Positions 17,541 through 26,636 are shown, numbered from the stretch's first letter. The stretch is DNA of 64,000 nt from Geobacter sp. UBA698 (GCA_002298925.1 DBMM01000146.1:4616-68615); one strand, 5' to 3'. Program-made: numbers and translations. Notes: a model not told the origin generated them from the letters alone.

Positions 17541-19671
17541 ATGAGAGCAGCCTGCTCAGGGTCTGCGCCATATCGACCAGATGGTAGGGCTTGACGATCA
17601 TGGCGCTGAAACCGTAGCGGTCGTAATTGGCCATGACCGGATCGTTGCAATAGCCGCTCGACACGATCAGTCGGGCGTCGGGGTCCAGCTGCAGGATCCG
17701 CCCGGCCGCCTCCTTGCCCCCCATGGCCCCCGGCACGGTCAGGTCCATGATCACCGCCGCAAAGGGGGTGCCCGCTTGTTGGGCCTCGCTGTACAGCGCC
17801 ACGGCCTGCTCGCCGTTGATGCAGGTCTGCACCTTATAACCCAGCACGGCCAGCATCTCCGATGTCAGGCTCCTGATGGTCTCCTCGTCATCCATCACCA
17901 GCAGAGTGGTTCCCTCCCGGACCGCCCCCGGCACGCTGCGTCTGTCCCCCTCCGCCTCAGGCTTGGCTGCAGGGACGTGGCTGGCCGGCAGCAGCAGATC
18001 GAAGGTCGTGCCCAGTCCCGCTCGGGAGCGCACGCTGATGTGGCCGCCATGCTTGCTTATGATCGAATGGACTGACGCCAGCCCCAGACCGCTCCCGCCC
18101 GACTTGGTGCTGAAATAGGGGTCAAAGATTTTCTTCTGGTCCTCATCCGAGATGCCGCAGCCCGTATCGCTGAAGGTGACGCGGACGTACTCGCCGGGCG
18201 GCAGTGAAAATGGGTTGGCGCTGTCCAGAACGAAGTTGTCCGCCTGGATGGTGATGGTTCCGCCCCCCGGCATGGCCTGGGCGGCATTGATGAGTATATT
18301 GTTGCAGGCCTGGTTGAGCTGCCCCTCGTCGGCCTCAATGGCGCGCAGATCATCGGGCAGTTCGATGACGCTCTTGACATTGGAGCCGCGCAGCACCAGA
18401 GAAGCAGAAGCCTCCAGTACCTGGCGGGCCGAGAGTGCCTTCTTGATCGGCTGGCCCCCCTTGGCAAAGGTCAGCAACTGGTCGGACAGGTCGCTGGCCC
18501 GCTGGGTGGCCTTCTCCGCCTCCAGCAGGATCTTGAATGCCCGGTGGGACTCGTCCAGGAACATGCGGGCGAAGGAGATGTTGCCGAGGATGCCGGTCAG
18601 GATGTTGTTGAAGTCGTGGGCGATGCCGCCGGCCAGCAGACCCAGGGATTCCAGCTTCTGCAACTTGAGCCGTTCCTTCTGACGGTTCTCGTGCTCGCTG
18701 ATGTCCCGGGTGATGCCGAGAATGCAGGCTTCATGGTTGAGTGTGATCATGCGTGCCGACACCTGTCCGGTCAGGATGGTGCCGTCCTTGCGGAGGAAGC
18801 GGGCTTCCAGGTTGTTGATGTAGCCGTGCTGTGTGATGTCCTGAATCAGCCGGTCCCGTTCCTGCGGGTCCACCCAGATGCTCTGCTGAATGACTGAGTT
18901 GCCGATGGATTCCTCGGGTTGATAGCCGCTAATGTCGCAAAAGCCTTGATTCACATCCAGGTAGGTTCCGTCGCTGATTCGGGTCAGGGTGACCGCGTCG
19001 GGTGAGGCGCGAAAGATGGTGGCGAACTTTTCTTCCGACAGGCGCAACAGCTCATCGCTCCGTTTGCGCTCACAGATGTCGCGGCCGATGCCGACGAACG
19101 TGGCTGTCTTTCCGTCCGGTTCGTACATCAGCGAGCCGTTGGCGGCATACCATACATAGCTGCCGTCCTTGCGCAGTACGCGGTACTCCACTCCCCCCTG
19201 CTTCTGGCCGGTTGCAAGCACGAGCTGCAGAAAGGCCATACAGCCGGCGATATCGTCGGGATGTACAAAGGGGGGGAAGGGCTGGCCGATGACTTCAGCC
19301 AGCTCGTACCCGAAGGCATCCTTCCAGTTGGGTGACACATAGGAAAAGACACCTGCGGGTGTCAGGGAAAAGGTGATGTCATTGGCGTTTTCAACATAGG
19401 AGCGGAAACGCTGCTCACTCGACTGCAGCGCCGCCACCGCCCGTTGGCGCTCACCAACCAGACGGGTAATCAGCACATACAGCAGGGTCGAGGTCAGGAC
19501 GATAAACAGCAGCCCCTTGAAGATGGCAAAACGGGTCAAGAGTTCAGGATCGCGTACCAGCAGACCAAGGGCAGAGTCGGAGAGGTAGATCCAGAGGCTG
19601 CCGAAGCTGGCATAGATGGCGACTATCCGCAAAATGTCGAACAGATCCTGCTTGTTGTTGGAGGCAGACAT
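17539..19671 (-). CDS. PAS-domain hybrid sensor histidine kinase with C-terminal receiver
   Basis: 710 aa from ATG 19671 (GAGGAA ribosome-binding site; a longer frame to 19713 is less likely). In order: two N-terminal membrane helices (about 10-75) with almost no periplasmic loop, two PAS domains (about 85-325), a HisKA-type H-box AGGIAHDFNNIL with His352, an HATPase domain (GCGISDEDQKKIFDPYF, GSGLGLASVHSI), and a receiver with phospho-acceptor Asp643 (VIMDLTVPG) and KPY near the end. The H-box variant is that of NtrB-like orphan hybrid kinases. There is no partner response regulator nearby, so its signal and output are unknown. Confidence 0.9.
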   Translation of the reverse strand: MSASNNKQDLFDILRIVAIYASFGSLWIYLSDSALGLLVRDPELLTRFAIFKGLLFIVLTSTLLYVLITRLVGERQRAVAALQSSEQRFRSYVENANDITFSLTPAGVFSYVSPNWKDAFGYELAEVIGQPFPPFVHPDDIAGCMAFLQLVLATGQKQGGVEYRVLRKDGSYVWYAANGSLMYEPDGKTATFVGIGRDICERKRSDELLRLSEEKFATIFRASPDAVTLTRISDGTYLDVNQGFCDISGYQPEESIGNSVIQQSIWVDPQERDRLIQDITQHGYINNLEARFLRKDGTILTGQVSARMITLNHEACILGITRDISEHENRQKERLKLQKLESLGLLAGGIAHDFNNILTGILGNISFARMFLDESHRAFKILLEAEKATQRASDLSDQLLTFAKGGQPIKKALSARQVLEASASLVLRGSNVKSVIELPDDLRAIEADEGQLNQACNNILINAAQAMPGGGTITIQADNFVLDSANPFSLPPGEYVRVTFSDTGCGISDEDQKKIFDPYFSTKSGGSGLGLASVHSIISKHGGHISVRSRAGLGTTFDLLLPASHVPAAKPEAEGDRRSVPGAVREGTTLLVMDDEETIRSLTSEMLAVLGYKVQTCINGEQAVALYSEAQQAGTPFAAVIMDLTVPGAMGGKEAAGRILQLDPDARLIVSSGYCNDPVMANYDRYGFSAMIVKPYHLVDMAQTLSRLLS

Positions 19672-19969
19672 GGTTCCTCGCTGCGCGCTTCGTGGACATG
19701 GATTCTTATGCAAGCTGGTAAAGTATGTTGTTGGTCCATATCAATTGTCAAACGATATTAAACGTATACAGTGGATCTGAAAAAGATTTTTGAACAGGTG
19801 CTTGGGCAACGCTGGTGAAGGGGGGCAAAGGCCGGGGCGGATAACATTTAACCTGTCATAACAGCGATACATCCGCAGCTGTTGTTTCGGTGGTTGCGTG
19901 GTGGGGCGTGGCATGCCGTCCAGGTTATGGTATGATTAACATGTTGCACAACAGTTTTCAGGAGGGACC

Positions 19970-20494
19970 ATGAACGCGCAGATCGAAATCATCCAGACCG
20001 ACATCACCACCCTGGCGGTCGATGCCATCGTCAATGCCGCCAACAGCTCGCTGCTGGGTGGCGGCGGAGTGGACGGCGCCATTCACCGGGCCGCCGGCCC
20101 GGAACTGCTGGCCGAGTGTCGCACCCTCAACGGCTGCGAGACCGGCGATGCCAAGATCACCAAAGGCTACCGGCTGCCGGCTAGGCATGTCATCCACACC
20201 GTTGGCCCGGTCTGGCATGGCGGCACCCGCGGCGAGCCGGAGCTGCTGCGGGCCTGCTACCGGAACTCGTTCCTGCTGGCACGCAGCAACAACCTGAAAA
20301 GCATCGCCTTTCCGGCCATCAGCTGCGGTGTCTACGGCTATCCCCTGCTGAAGGCGGCGCGCATCGCCCTCGCGGCGGCCCGCGAAGAGGCGGCTGCCGG
20401 CTATCTGGAACGGATCATCTTCGTGCCGTTCAATGGCGAGACCCTGCAGGTCTATCGTGATGTGGCGGCGGTACTGGGGATAGCAACGGTCTGA
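19970..20494 (+). CDS. Macro domain protein, O-acetyl-ADP-ribose deacetylase-like
   Basis: 174 aa forming a single macro domain. IVNAANSSLLGGGGVDGAIHRAAG is split across the ADP-ribose-binding loop, and the second loop reads FPAISCGVYGYP. It matches the YmdB/MacroD class, which hydrolyses O-acetyl-ADP-ribose and removes ADP-ribose from acidic residues. CAGGAGG lies eight bases before ATG 19970. It stands alone between two long non-coding flanks, facing away from the kinase gene. Confidence 0.92.
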   Translation: MNAQIEIIQTDITTLAVDAIVNAANSSLLGGGGVDGAIHRAAGPELLAECRTLNGCETGDAKITKGYRLPARHVIHTVGPVWHGGTRGEPELLRACYRNSFLLARSNNLKSIAFPAISCGVYGYPLLKAARIALAAAREEAAAGYLERIIFVPFNGETLQVYRDVAAVLGIATV

Positions 20495-20580
20495 GATCAT
20501 CTTCTTCTGTTGCGATAGTATTCTGACGCAAAATCATTCCATCTTGCCGACCCTGGCCGTTCAATGGTACAACAGTTCCC

Positions 20581-22518
20581 ATGCTCCATCTCAAACAACT
20601 CTCCAAAGATTTTGCCGGCAATCCACTTTTTACTGATATCTCCTGGCACCTGAAAAAAGGCGAACGGGTGGCCCTGGTCGGCGAGAACGGCGCCGGCAAA
20701 TCCACCCTGATGAAGATCATCGCCGGGCTGGCCGAACCCACTGCGGGCGAGATTCAGTTCGCCCGCGGCGCCCGGGCCGCCTATCTGCCCCAGGACGGCC
20801 TGGTTACCAGCGGCAGTCTGCTGTTCCATGAGGCCCGTTCCGCCTTTGGCGACCTGCTGGCCATGGAGGAGGAGCTGCACCGCCTTGGCCAGGAGCTGGA
20901 ACGGCTGCCCCACGACTCCCCCGAACATGACCAGCTGCTCCAGCGCTATGGCGAGCTGCAGGAACAGTTCCGCCACCGGGGCGGCTATACCATGGAGGCC
21001 GAAATCGGCTCGGTCCTCAAGGGGCTCGGCTTCTGCCAGGATGACTGGTACCGCGATTGCGGCGAATTCTCCGGAGGCTGGCAAATGCGCATCGCCCTGG
21101 CGCGGCTGCTCCTGCAGCGCCCGGATGTACTGCTCCTGGACGAACCGACCAACCACCTGGACATCGAGGCCCGCAACTGGCTGGAGGAGTACCTCTGCTG
21201 CTACCCCGGCTCGGTGATCCTGGTCTCCCACGACCGTTTCTTCATGGATCAGGTCTGCAGCCGCATCGCCGAAGTCTGGAACCATGCCATCAGCGACTAT
21301 CACTGCAGTTATTCCCGTTATCTGGTTCAGCGCGAGGAGCGGGTCTCGGCCCTGCGGGAAGCCAAGCGCATTCAGGATGAAGAGGTGGCCAAGACCGAGG
21401 ATTTCATCCGCCGCTTCCGCTACCAGGCCAACAAGGCCTCGCTGGTCCAGTCGCGCATCAAGCAGCTGGAAAAGGTGGAGCGGATCGTGATCCCTCCCGA
21501 GCGCAAACGGATCCGCTTCCATTTCCCCGATGCCCCCAAAAGCGGCAAGATCGTCATGGAGCTGAAGGGGCTGACCAAGGCCTACGACAGCCACACCGTG
21601 CTGAACCGCATCGATCTGACCATCGAAAAGGGGGAGCGGCTGGCCCTGGTGGGACACAACGGGGCCGGCAAATCGACACTCATGTCGGTGCTGGCCGGCG
21701 CCCAATTCCAGGGGGGCGAACGTAGTGTCGGTCACAATGTGGTCATAGATTACTTCGCCCAGGACCAGGCCAACGTGCTGGACGGAACCCGCAGCGTCTG
21801 GGACGAGATCTACAGCGACGCCCCCTACGACATGGTGCCGAAACTGCGCGACATCCTGGGAGCCTTCCTCTTCTCCGGGGACGATATCAACAAGAAGGTC
21901 GGCGTGCTGTCCGGCGGCGAGCGCAACCGTCTGGCCCTGGCCAAGATGCTGCTGCGCCCCTCCAACCTGCTCTTGATGGACGAGCCGACCAACCACCTGG
22001 ACCTGTTCAGCAAGGAGGTGCTGCTGGACGCCCTGAAGAGCTTCGACGGCACGGTGGTGCTGGTCTCCCATGACCGCTATTTCGTCAACGGTCTGGCCAC
22101 CCGCATCGTCGAGGTGGAAGGGGGCGGGCTGGAAAACTATTACGGCGACTACGAGTATTACCTGGAGAAGAAGGCAGGGAGCGGGGACGGGGGACGAGGG
22201 ACCGGGGTAGCGGCCAATGGCGGCCCTGACGCCAAGGCACCTGCGCCGCTGCCAAGCCAGGACAAGGAGGAACGCCTCCGGGACCGGGAGGAGCAGAAAC
22301 GGCGCAAGCGCGAGGATGACAAGCGCCAGAAGCGGTTGGGGGAGATCGAGCAGGAGATCGCCCGCAGCGAGTCGGAAATTGCCCGGCTGGAGCAGGAGAT
22401 GGGGCAGCCCGGCTTCTTCGACGATCCGGAGCGGGGCAAAGCGGGGGGGGAGCGCCATGCGGCTCTGAATCTGCGCCTGGAAGAGCTGTATGCCGAGTGG
22501 GAAGAACTTTCGGTATGA
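20581..22518 (+). CDS. ABC-F family ATP-binding protein (Uup/YheS-like)
   Basis: 645 aa with two ABC domains and no membrane part. Walker A GENGAGKST and GHNGAGKST, signatures FSGGWQMRI and LSGGERNRL, and Walker B LLLDEPTNHLD and LLMDEPTNHLD are all present. The inter-domain linker has the ABC-F arm and a basic patch. A low-complexity linker (about 535-560) leads to a charged C-terminal coiled coil (about 565-640). ABC-F proteins act on ribosomes or, for Uup, in DNA-related processes; the exact subclass is not settled by eye. No clear ribosome-binding site is seen before ATG 20581. Confidence 0.92.
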   Translation: MLHLKQLSKDFAGNPLFTDISWHLKKGERVALVGENGAGKSTLMKIIAGLAEPTAGEIQFARGARAAYLPQDGLVTSGSLLFHEARSAFGDLLAMEEELHRLGQELERLPHDSPEHDQLLQRYGELQEQFRHRGGYTMEAEIGSVLKGLGFCQDDWYRDCGEFSGGWQMRIALARLLLQRPDVLLLDEPTNHLDIEARNWLEEYLCCYPGSVILVSHDRFFMDQVCSRIAEVWNHAISDYHCSYSRYLVQREERVSALREAKRIQDEEVAKTEDFIRRFRYQANKASLVQSRIKQLEKVERIVIPPERKRIRFHFPDAPKSGKIVMELKGLTKAYDSHTVLNRIDLTIEKGERLALVGHNGAGKSTLMSVLAGAQFQGGERSVGHNVVIDYFAQDQANVLDGTRSVWDEIYSDAPYDMVPKLRDILGAFLFSGDDINKKVGVLSGGERNRLALAKMLLRPSNLLLMDEPTNHLDLFSKEVLLDALKSFDGTVVLVSHDRYFVNGLATRIVEVEGGGLENYYGDYEYYLEKKAGSGDGGRGTGVAANGGPDAKAPAPLPSQDKEERLRDREEQKRRKREDDKRQKRLGEIEQEIARSESEIARLEQEMGQPGFFDDPERGKAGGERHAALNLRLEELYAEWEELSV

Positions 22519-22528
22519 AGGAGAAGCC

Positions 22529-23932
22529 ATGACCACACGCATCGAAAAAGACACTTTGGGGGAGATGGAAATCCCGGCCGAGGCCTACTACGGTGCCCAG
22601 ACGGCGCGGGCCGTACACAACTTCCCCATCTCCGGCCTGAGGCCCCACCCGGTCTATGTCTGGGCCGTGGTGATCATCAAGAAGTGCGCCGCCATCAGCA
22701 ACATGTCCACCGGCCGGTTATCGGCCGAGATCGGCAGCGCCATCGTGGCGGCGGCGGACGAGGTGCTGGCCGGCCAGCTGGCCGACCAGTTCGTGGTGGA
22801 CCCCTTCCAGGCCGGGGCCGGCACCTCCCACAACATGAACGTCAACGAGGTGCTGGCCAACCGCGCCCTGGAGCTGCTGGGGCGGCAGCGGGGCGATTTC
22901 TCCCTGCTGCACCCCAACGACCATGTCAACATGGCCCAGTCCACCAACGACGTCATCCCGACCGCCATCCGTCTGGCCTCCCTGGAGCTGCTCGACCCGC
23001 TGCTGGAGTCGCTGGAGGGGCTGGAGCTGGCCCTGTCCGCCAAGGCGAAAGAGTTTGACCCGATCCTCAAGTCGGGGCGTACCCACCTGCAGGATGCCGT
23101 GCCGATCCGGCTGGGACAGGAGTTCGGCGCCTATGCCGCCGCCATCGGCAAAAACCGGGCAGGACTGGAGTCGTGCATCCCGGCCCTGCTGGAAGTGGGC
23201 ATCGGCGGCACCGCCGTCGGCACCGGCCTGAATGCCGAGCCGGCTTTCATCCTGGCTATGGTGGAGCAGCTGACCCTGGCCACCGGCTTTCCGCTGGTGG
23301 CCAGTGACAACCTGTTCGAAGCCATGCAGAACATGGACCCCTTCCTGGCACTCTCCTCGGCCCTGCGCCGCACCGCCGTCAACCTGGGGCGCATCTCCAA
23401 CGACCTGCGGCTGCTCTCCTCCGGTCCCCGCACCGGGCTGGACGAAATCCGCCTGCCGGCCGTTCAGCCCGGTTCCTCGATCATGCCGGGCAAGATCAAT
23501 CCCTCCATGGCCGAGATGACCAACATGGTCTGTTTCCAGGTGCAGGGGTGCGATCAGACCGTCATGCTGGCCGCCCAGGCCGGCCAGCTGGAGTTGAACG
23601 TGATGATGCCGCTGATCGCCTGGAACCTGACATTTTCGATGGAACTGCTCAGGAATTGCGTGCAGAAATTCAGCGATTCATGTATTACTGGAATTACAGC
23701 CAACGAAGAGCGCTGCCGCAGCTATCTGGAGGATTCCCTGGGGCTGGTGACGGTGCTGGCGCCCTCCATCGGCTACAACGCCGCGGCCGAGGTGGCCAAG
23801 GAGTCCGTTGCCAGCGGCCGTTCCATCCGCTCGATCGTACTAGGGCGGGGCTTGATGCCGGAGGATGAGCTGAACGAGGCCATGCGGCCGGAGCATCTGA
23901 CCGAGCCGGGGCTGCCGCTGAACGAAAAATAA
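22529..23932 (+). CDS. aspA: Aspartate ammonia-lyase (aspartase/fumarase superfamily)
   Basis: 467 aa. The superfamily signature GSSIMPGKINP is at about 315-325; HPNDHVNMAQSTND and SGRTHLQDAVP are the other active-site blocks. ITANEERCRSYLEDSLG and the C-terminal IRSIVLGRGLMPEDEL favour aspartase over class II fumarase. It would interconvert aspartate with fumarate and ammonia. The start chosen is ATG 22529, preceded by GAAGGAG overlapping the end of the ABC-F gene; the frame extends 13 codons further into that gene. Fumarase remains a possible alternative. Confidence 0.85.
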   Translation: MTTRIEKDTLGEMEIPAEAYYGAQTARAVHNFPISGLRPHPVYVWAVVIIKKCAAISNMSTGRLSAEIGSAIVAAADEVLAGQLADQFVVDPFQAGAGTSHNMNVNEVLANRALELLGRQRGDFSLLHPNDHVNMAQSTNDVIPTAIRLASLELLDPLLESLEGLELALSAKAKEFDPILKSGRTHLQDAVPIRLGQEFGAYAAAIGKNRAGLESCIPALLEVGIGGTAVGTGLNAEPAFILAMVEQLTLATGFPLVASDNLFEAMQNMDPFLALSSALRRTAVNLGRISNDLRLLSSGPRTGLDEIRLPAVQPGSSIMPGKINPSMAEMTNMVCFQVQGCDQTVMLAAQAGQLELNVMMPLIAWNLTFSMELLRNCVQKFSDSCITGITANEERCRSYLEDSLGLVTVLAPSIGYNAAAEVAKESVASGRSIRSIVLGRGLMPEDELNEAMRPEHLTEPGLPLNEK

Positions 23933-24032
23933 CGGCTTCGTCCAAATATCCGGCGGACGACAATCATCAAACCTTAGAAGTCACAAATCGGTTTTGTGAT
24001 TCTATGAACAACAAAACTAAAGGAGAACTAGC

Positions 24033-24254
24033 ATGAGAGAGGAAGTATTGAGGGTGCTCGAGATGGTGCGTCCCGGCCTGCAGGCCGATGGCGGCGATGT
24101 GGAACTGGTGGAAGTCACCGAAGACGGGATCGTCAAGGTGCGCCTGAAAGGCGCCTGCGGCAGTTGCCCCATGTCCACCATGACCCTCAAGATGGGCATC
24201 GAGCGCGCCATGAAGGAGCAGATCCCGGGCGTCAAGGAAGTCGTCCAGGTCTGA
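24033..24254 (+). CDS. NifU C-terminal-like Fe-S cluster scaffold
   Basis: 73 aa consisting only of a NifU C-terminal (NFU) domain. The N-terminal block VRPGLQADGGDVELV and the cluster-binding CGSC (C42, C45) in GACGSCPMSTMTLK are unmistakable. Such small proteins carry 4Fe-4S clusters to target enzymes. A GGAGAA ribosome-binding site precedes it, and a good terminator follows 17 bases after the stop, so it appears to be monocistronic. Confidence 0.93.
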   Translation: MREEVLRVLEMVRPGLQADGGDVELVEVTEDGIVKVRLKGACGSCPMSTMTLKMGIERAMKEQIPGVKEVVQV

Positions 24255-24270
24255 TTTTGTTTTCATCGTG

Positions 24271-24309
24271 AAAATAACCCCGCCGGACGGTGTCCAGCGG
24301 GGTTTTTTG
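24271..24309 (+). terminator. Rho-independent terminator after the NifU-like gene
   Basis: AACCCCGC pairs with GCGGGGTT around a 13-base loop and is followed by six T. Confidence 0.88.
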
Positions 24310-24329
24310 TCGGAAGGTAGAGGGATTAC

Positions 24330-24773
24330 ATGAAAGTCACCGAAAAACAGCTCAAGGCACGCTGCACCGAACTCAACATGGGGCCGCTCAAGGATACGGC
24401 CTTCGGGCTCAAGGTTGAGCGCACCGGCCGGGGCTACAGCTGCAGCCTGATCTACCGCGACAGCACGCCGCCCGAGATCCTGATTGCCGATGCCAGCGCC
24501 GCGGAAGCCGACGCCTGCATCTGCGGGGTGGCCACCACCTCCACGGTTTTCAAGGCGATCCAGGGCACCATCAAGCCGGAGTTCGTGCCGCAGGAGGTGT
24601 TTGTCAAGCAGCACGGCGAACGCTGCCCCCGGTGCGGTACGCGGGACATCAACGCCGGTCAGGTCACAACGGTCAAGGGCGCCCTGGAACAGTACTGCAG
24701 CTGCGGCCGCTGCGGCCTGACCTGGCACGGCCTCTACCGGCTGGGCGGTTACGAATTGCCGCTGATAGCCTGA
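24330..24773 (+). CDS. Hypothetical protein with C-terminal zinc ribbon
   Basis: 147 aa, family not recognised. The N-terminal two thirds has a mixed alpha/beta look with two or three cysteines (SCSLIY, DACICGV). The C-terminus has a ribbon-like set CPRCG (C99, C102) and CSCGRCG (C123, C125, C128), ending in LTWHGLYRLGGYELP. An AGAGGG ribosome-binding site, a terminator on each side and normal codon use support a real single gene. The zinc ribbon hints at nucleic-acid or protein binding; nothing more can be said. Confidence 0.65.
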   Translation: MKVTEKQLKARCTELNMGPLKDTAFGLKVERTGRGYSCSLIYRDSTPPEILIADASAAEADACICGVATTSTVFKAIQGTIKPEFVPQEVFVKQHGERCPRCGTRDINAGQVTTVKGALEQYCSCGRCGLTWHGLYRLGGYELPLIA

Positions 24774-24797
24774 ACAGGCTGATCAAAGCTTGAACAG

Positions 24798-24840
24798 AAG
24801 CAGCCCCTTGGTACCGGGTTACAAGGGGCTGCTTGTTTTG
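24798..24840 (+). terminator. Rho-independent terminator after the zinc-ribbon gene
   Basis: AAGCAGCCCCTTG pairs with CAAGGGGCTGCTT (13 bp, 11-base loop), followed by a T-rich stretch. Confidence 0.88.
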
Positions 24841-24862
24841 TGCGTCAGGGGTGTTTTTTTTT

Positions 24863-25405
24863 TTATTGCAGAGCTGTCCGCACCAGAAGCGGGGTCTGCA
24901 GGGATTCTCCGCCAACCTGCAGGTAGAGGGTGCCTTCGGTAATGGTGATCTCCCAGCTGATGGCACGTTCCAGACGGGCAGTCAGCCCTTTGATGAAGCC
25001 CTGGTCAACGCTCGTGACGGTAAGGTTGGCGACAGCCGCCAGCTTGGGCAGTTGCTGCCGCTCCCAGGCGGGCAGGGCGTTGCCGCAGGCCAGCAGGGCC
25101 ACCCGTTCGGCATGGCGGGCCGCCTTGATCAGGCGCTCCGCTTCCGGCAGTCCCACCTCCACCCACAGGAGCACCCGGCCGTCAGGCCCTTTAGACCAGA
25201 GATCCGGCTCGTCTCCCGCGCCGACCCCCTTGGTAAACTGCAGCCCCTCTTCCTGGAACAGGGCAAAGGCCAGCAGGCGGGCCAGCAGGCGCTCTTCGGT
25301 TTCCGAAGGGTGACGGGCAACGGTTGTCTGCAGTGTTTCGTAGACGCCCCGGTCGATGTCGGCCAGCTGAAGGTTTGTCCGGTAAATTGTCGATGGTAGT
25401 GCCAT
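24863..25405 (-). CDS. YaeQ family protein
   Basis: 180 aa. The N-terminus (STIYRTNLQLADIDRGVYE) and the middle EPDLW...WVEVGLPE block identify the YaeQ family, which has a PD-(D/E)XK nuclease-like fold. E. coli YaeQ was named for complementing an rfaH transcription-elongation defect; its biochemical role is unclear. It follows the YaiI-family gene by three bases, so ihfA, yaiI and yaeQ look like one transcript. Confidence 0.88.
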   Translation of the reverse strand: MALPSTIYRTNLQLADIDRGVYETLQTTVARHPSETEERLLARLLAFALFQEEGLQFTKGVGAGDEPDLWSKGPDGRVLLWVEVGLPEAERLIKAARHAERVALLACGNALPAWERQQLPKLAAVANLTVTSVDQGFIKGLTARLERAISWEITITEGTLYLQVGGESLQTPLLVRTALQ

Positions 25406-25408
25406 AAT

Positions 25409-25873
25409 TTATACCGGTCGCTTTCCGCGTATCATCTGTGTCAGCAGGCGGTCGAGGGATGAAGCGAAGCGCTGCCGGTCGGTGAGGCTGAACTGCCCAG
25501 GCCCCCCCTGGACAAGTCCGCCCGAGCGTAGCTCCATCATCAGGTCCCGCATGGCGAGCCGCTCGCCGACATTCTCCTCGCTGTAGAGCTCGCCGCGCGG
25601 GTCCAGGGCTACGCCGCCATTGGCAACGACCCTGGCTGCCAGGGGGATGTCGGCTGTGATCACCAGGTCTTCCGCCCCGGCGTGTTCGGCAATGTAGTCA
25701 TCGGCCACGTCAAAGCCTGCCGGGACGACGATGGATTCGATCAGCCCGCGGTCGTGTTTGGACAGGCTCTTGTTGGCCACAAGCAGGACAGGCAGGGCGA
25801 GCCGTTGGGAGGCGCGAAAAACGATCTCCTTGATTACCCGCGGGCAGGCATCGGCATCGATCCAGATTCTCAG
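25409..25873 (-). CDS. YaiI/YqxD (UPF0178) family protein with apparent CTG start
   Basis: 154 aa, the usual family length. The conserved N-terminus reads LRIWIDADACPRVIKEIVFRA, and the family normally starts M-x-I-W/Y-x-D-A-D. The codon at the Met position (25871-25873 on the minus strand) is CTG; no ATG, GTG or TTG lies in frame near it, and the first GTG (25780) would delete 31 conserved residues. CTG overlaps the ihfA TGA stop as CTGA, with AGGA nine bases upstream. It is a predicted NYN/PIN-like nuclease-fold protein of unknown role. Confidence 0.85.
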   Translation of the reverse strand: MRIWIDADACPRVIKEIVFRASQRLALPVLLVANKSLSKHDRGLIESIVVPAGFDVADDYIAEHAGAEDLVITADIPLAARVVANGGVALDPRGELYSEENVGERLAMRDLMMELRSGGLVQGGPGQFSLTDRQRFASSLDRLLTQMIRGKRPV

Positions 25874-26157
25874 GGTGACTGTTCCTGGTTGATCTGATTC
25901 CTCAAGACGATGCTCGGCTTGAAGGTCAGCACGCGCCGCGCCGCAATGGTGATGGCCTCGCCGGTCTGCGGGTTGCGGCCCCGGCGGTCGTTCTTCTGCT
26001 TTACTATGAAACTGCCGAACCCGGATATTTTCAGGCTCTCGCCCTGTTCCAGGGTGGCTTTCATGATGGCGAATACCGTTTCCATCGCCTCGCTCGATTC
26101 CTTCTTTGACAGTCCGGTGGCAGTGTGAATCTTTTCCGCGATTTCTGCTTTCGTCAT
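25870..26157 (-). CDS. ihfA: Integration host factor subunit alpha (HU/IHF family)
   Basis: 95 aa. The beta-arm motif GRNPQTGE with the DNA-intercalating proline, KISGFGSF and ARRVLTFKPS are the family signatures; the MTKAEIAEKI start and arm resemble IHF-alpha more than HU. The longer frame upstream to 26277 overlaps the DCC gene and is not likely to be coding. The chosen ATG 26157 has GGAGGAAGG upstream. It bends DNA and shapes promoters and the nucleoid. The stop overlaps the next gene's CTG start. Confidence 0.88.
   Translation of the reverse strand: MTKAEIAEKIHTATGLSKKESSEAMETVFAIMKATLEQGESLKISGFGSFIVKQKNDRRGRNPQTGEAITIAARRVLTFKPSIVLRNQINQEQSP
25883..25886 (-). promoter_or_regulatory. 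Ribosome-binding site that supports the CTG start
   Basis: AGGA on the minus strand, inside the end of ihfA and nine bases from the CTG at 25873. Confidence 0.5.
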
Positions 26158-26176
26158 AAGTTTTCCTTCCTCCAGG

Positions 26177-26593
26177 TTAACCTTTCCTGCCGATTTTGCA
26201 GACGCCATTGTCGCAGTTGGATCTTTTCGGCAGATAGGGTCGCATGCGGGCAAATCCCTTGTACAGCAGTCGGGCAACAGGATTGATCACAGGCCTGCTG
26301 ATGATGAAGGCCAGGGCGCGATACAATTTTGAACTCGGGAATGCCAGCCAGATGGCCCGAAAGGCGTCAACGCCGCGATATACGCGGCCGTTCAGGTCGA
26401 TGGCATGCAGTTCGTAAATGAACGCCTCCCGGGAGATGCGGTAGGGTTCGGGGTCAAAGTCCGGGGTGCTGATGTCGACCGCGATCAGCTTGCCGGCGTG
26501 CTCCTGTCGCAGATAGTGCCCGATCTCGCGGGCACACACGGAACAGGCGCCATCATAAAACACCCGTATGGGGAACAGCGGTCTATTCGGCAC
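26177..26593 (-). CDS. DCC family thiol-disulfide oxidoreductase-like protein (DUF393)
   Basis: 138 aa. The DCC motif appears as VFYDGACSVCAREI, with the family's CxxC redox-type pair, followed by YELHAIDLNGRVYRGVDAF and a C-terminal hydrophobic stretch with a CDNGVC end. The family is thioredoxin-like by fold but largely uncharacterised. The start is a GTG; a GAGGT lies 15 bases upstream, farther than usual. It sits between nadA and ihfA on the same strand. Confidence 0.85.
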   Translation of the reverse strand: MPNRPLFPIRVFYDGACSVCAREIGHYLRQEHAGKLIAVDISTPDFDPEPYRISREAFIYELHAIDLNGRVYRGVDAFRAIWLAFPSSKLYRALAFIISRPVINPVARLLYKGFARMRPYLPKRSNCDNGVCKIGRKG

Positions 26594-26636
26594 GGCAGCA
26601 ATAAGCTTACCTCTGGCAAAGCGTCAAATTGACCGG

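Noticed and set aside
20497..22554. A 685-codon open frame on the - strand
   Set aside because: It is the antisense of the ABC-F gene, whose Walker and signature motifs are intact on the + strand. No ribosome-binding site or domain supports it.
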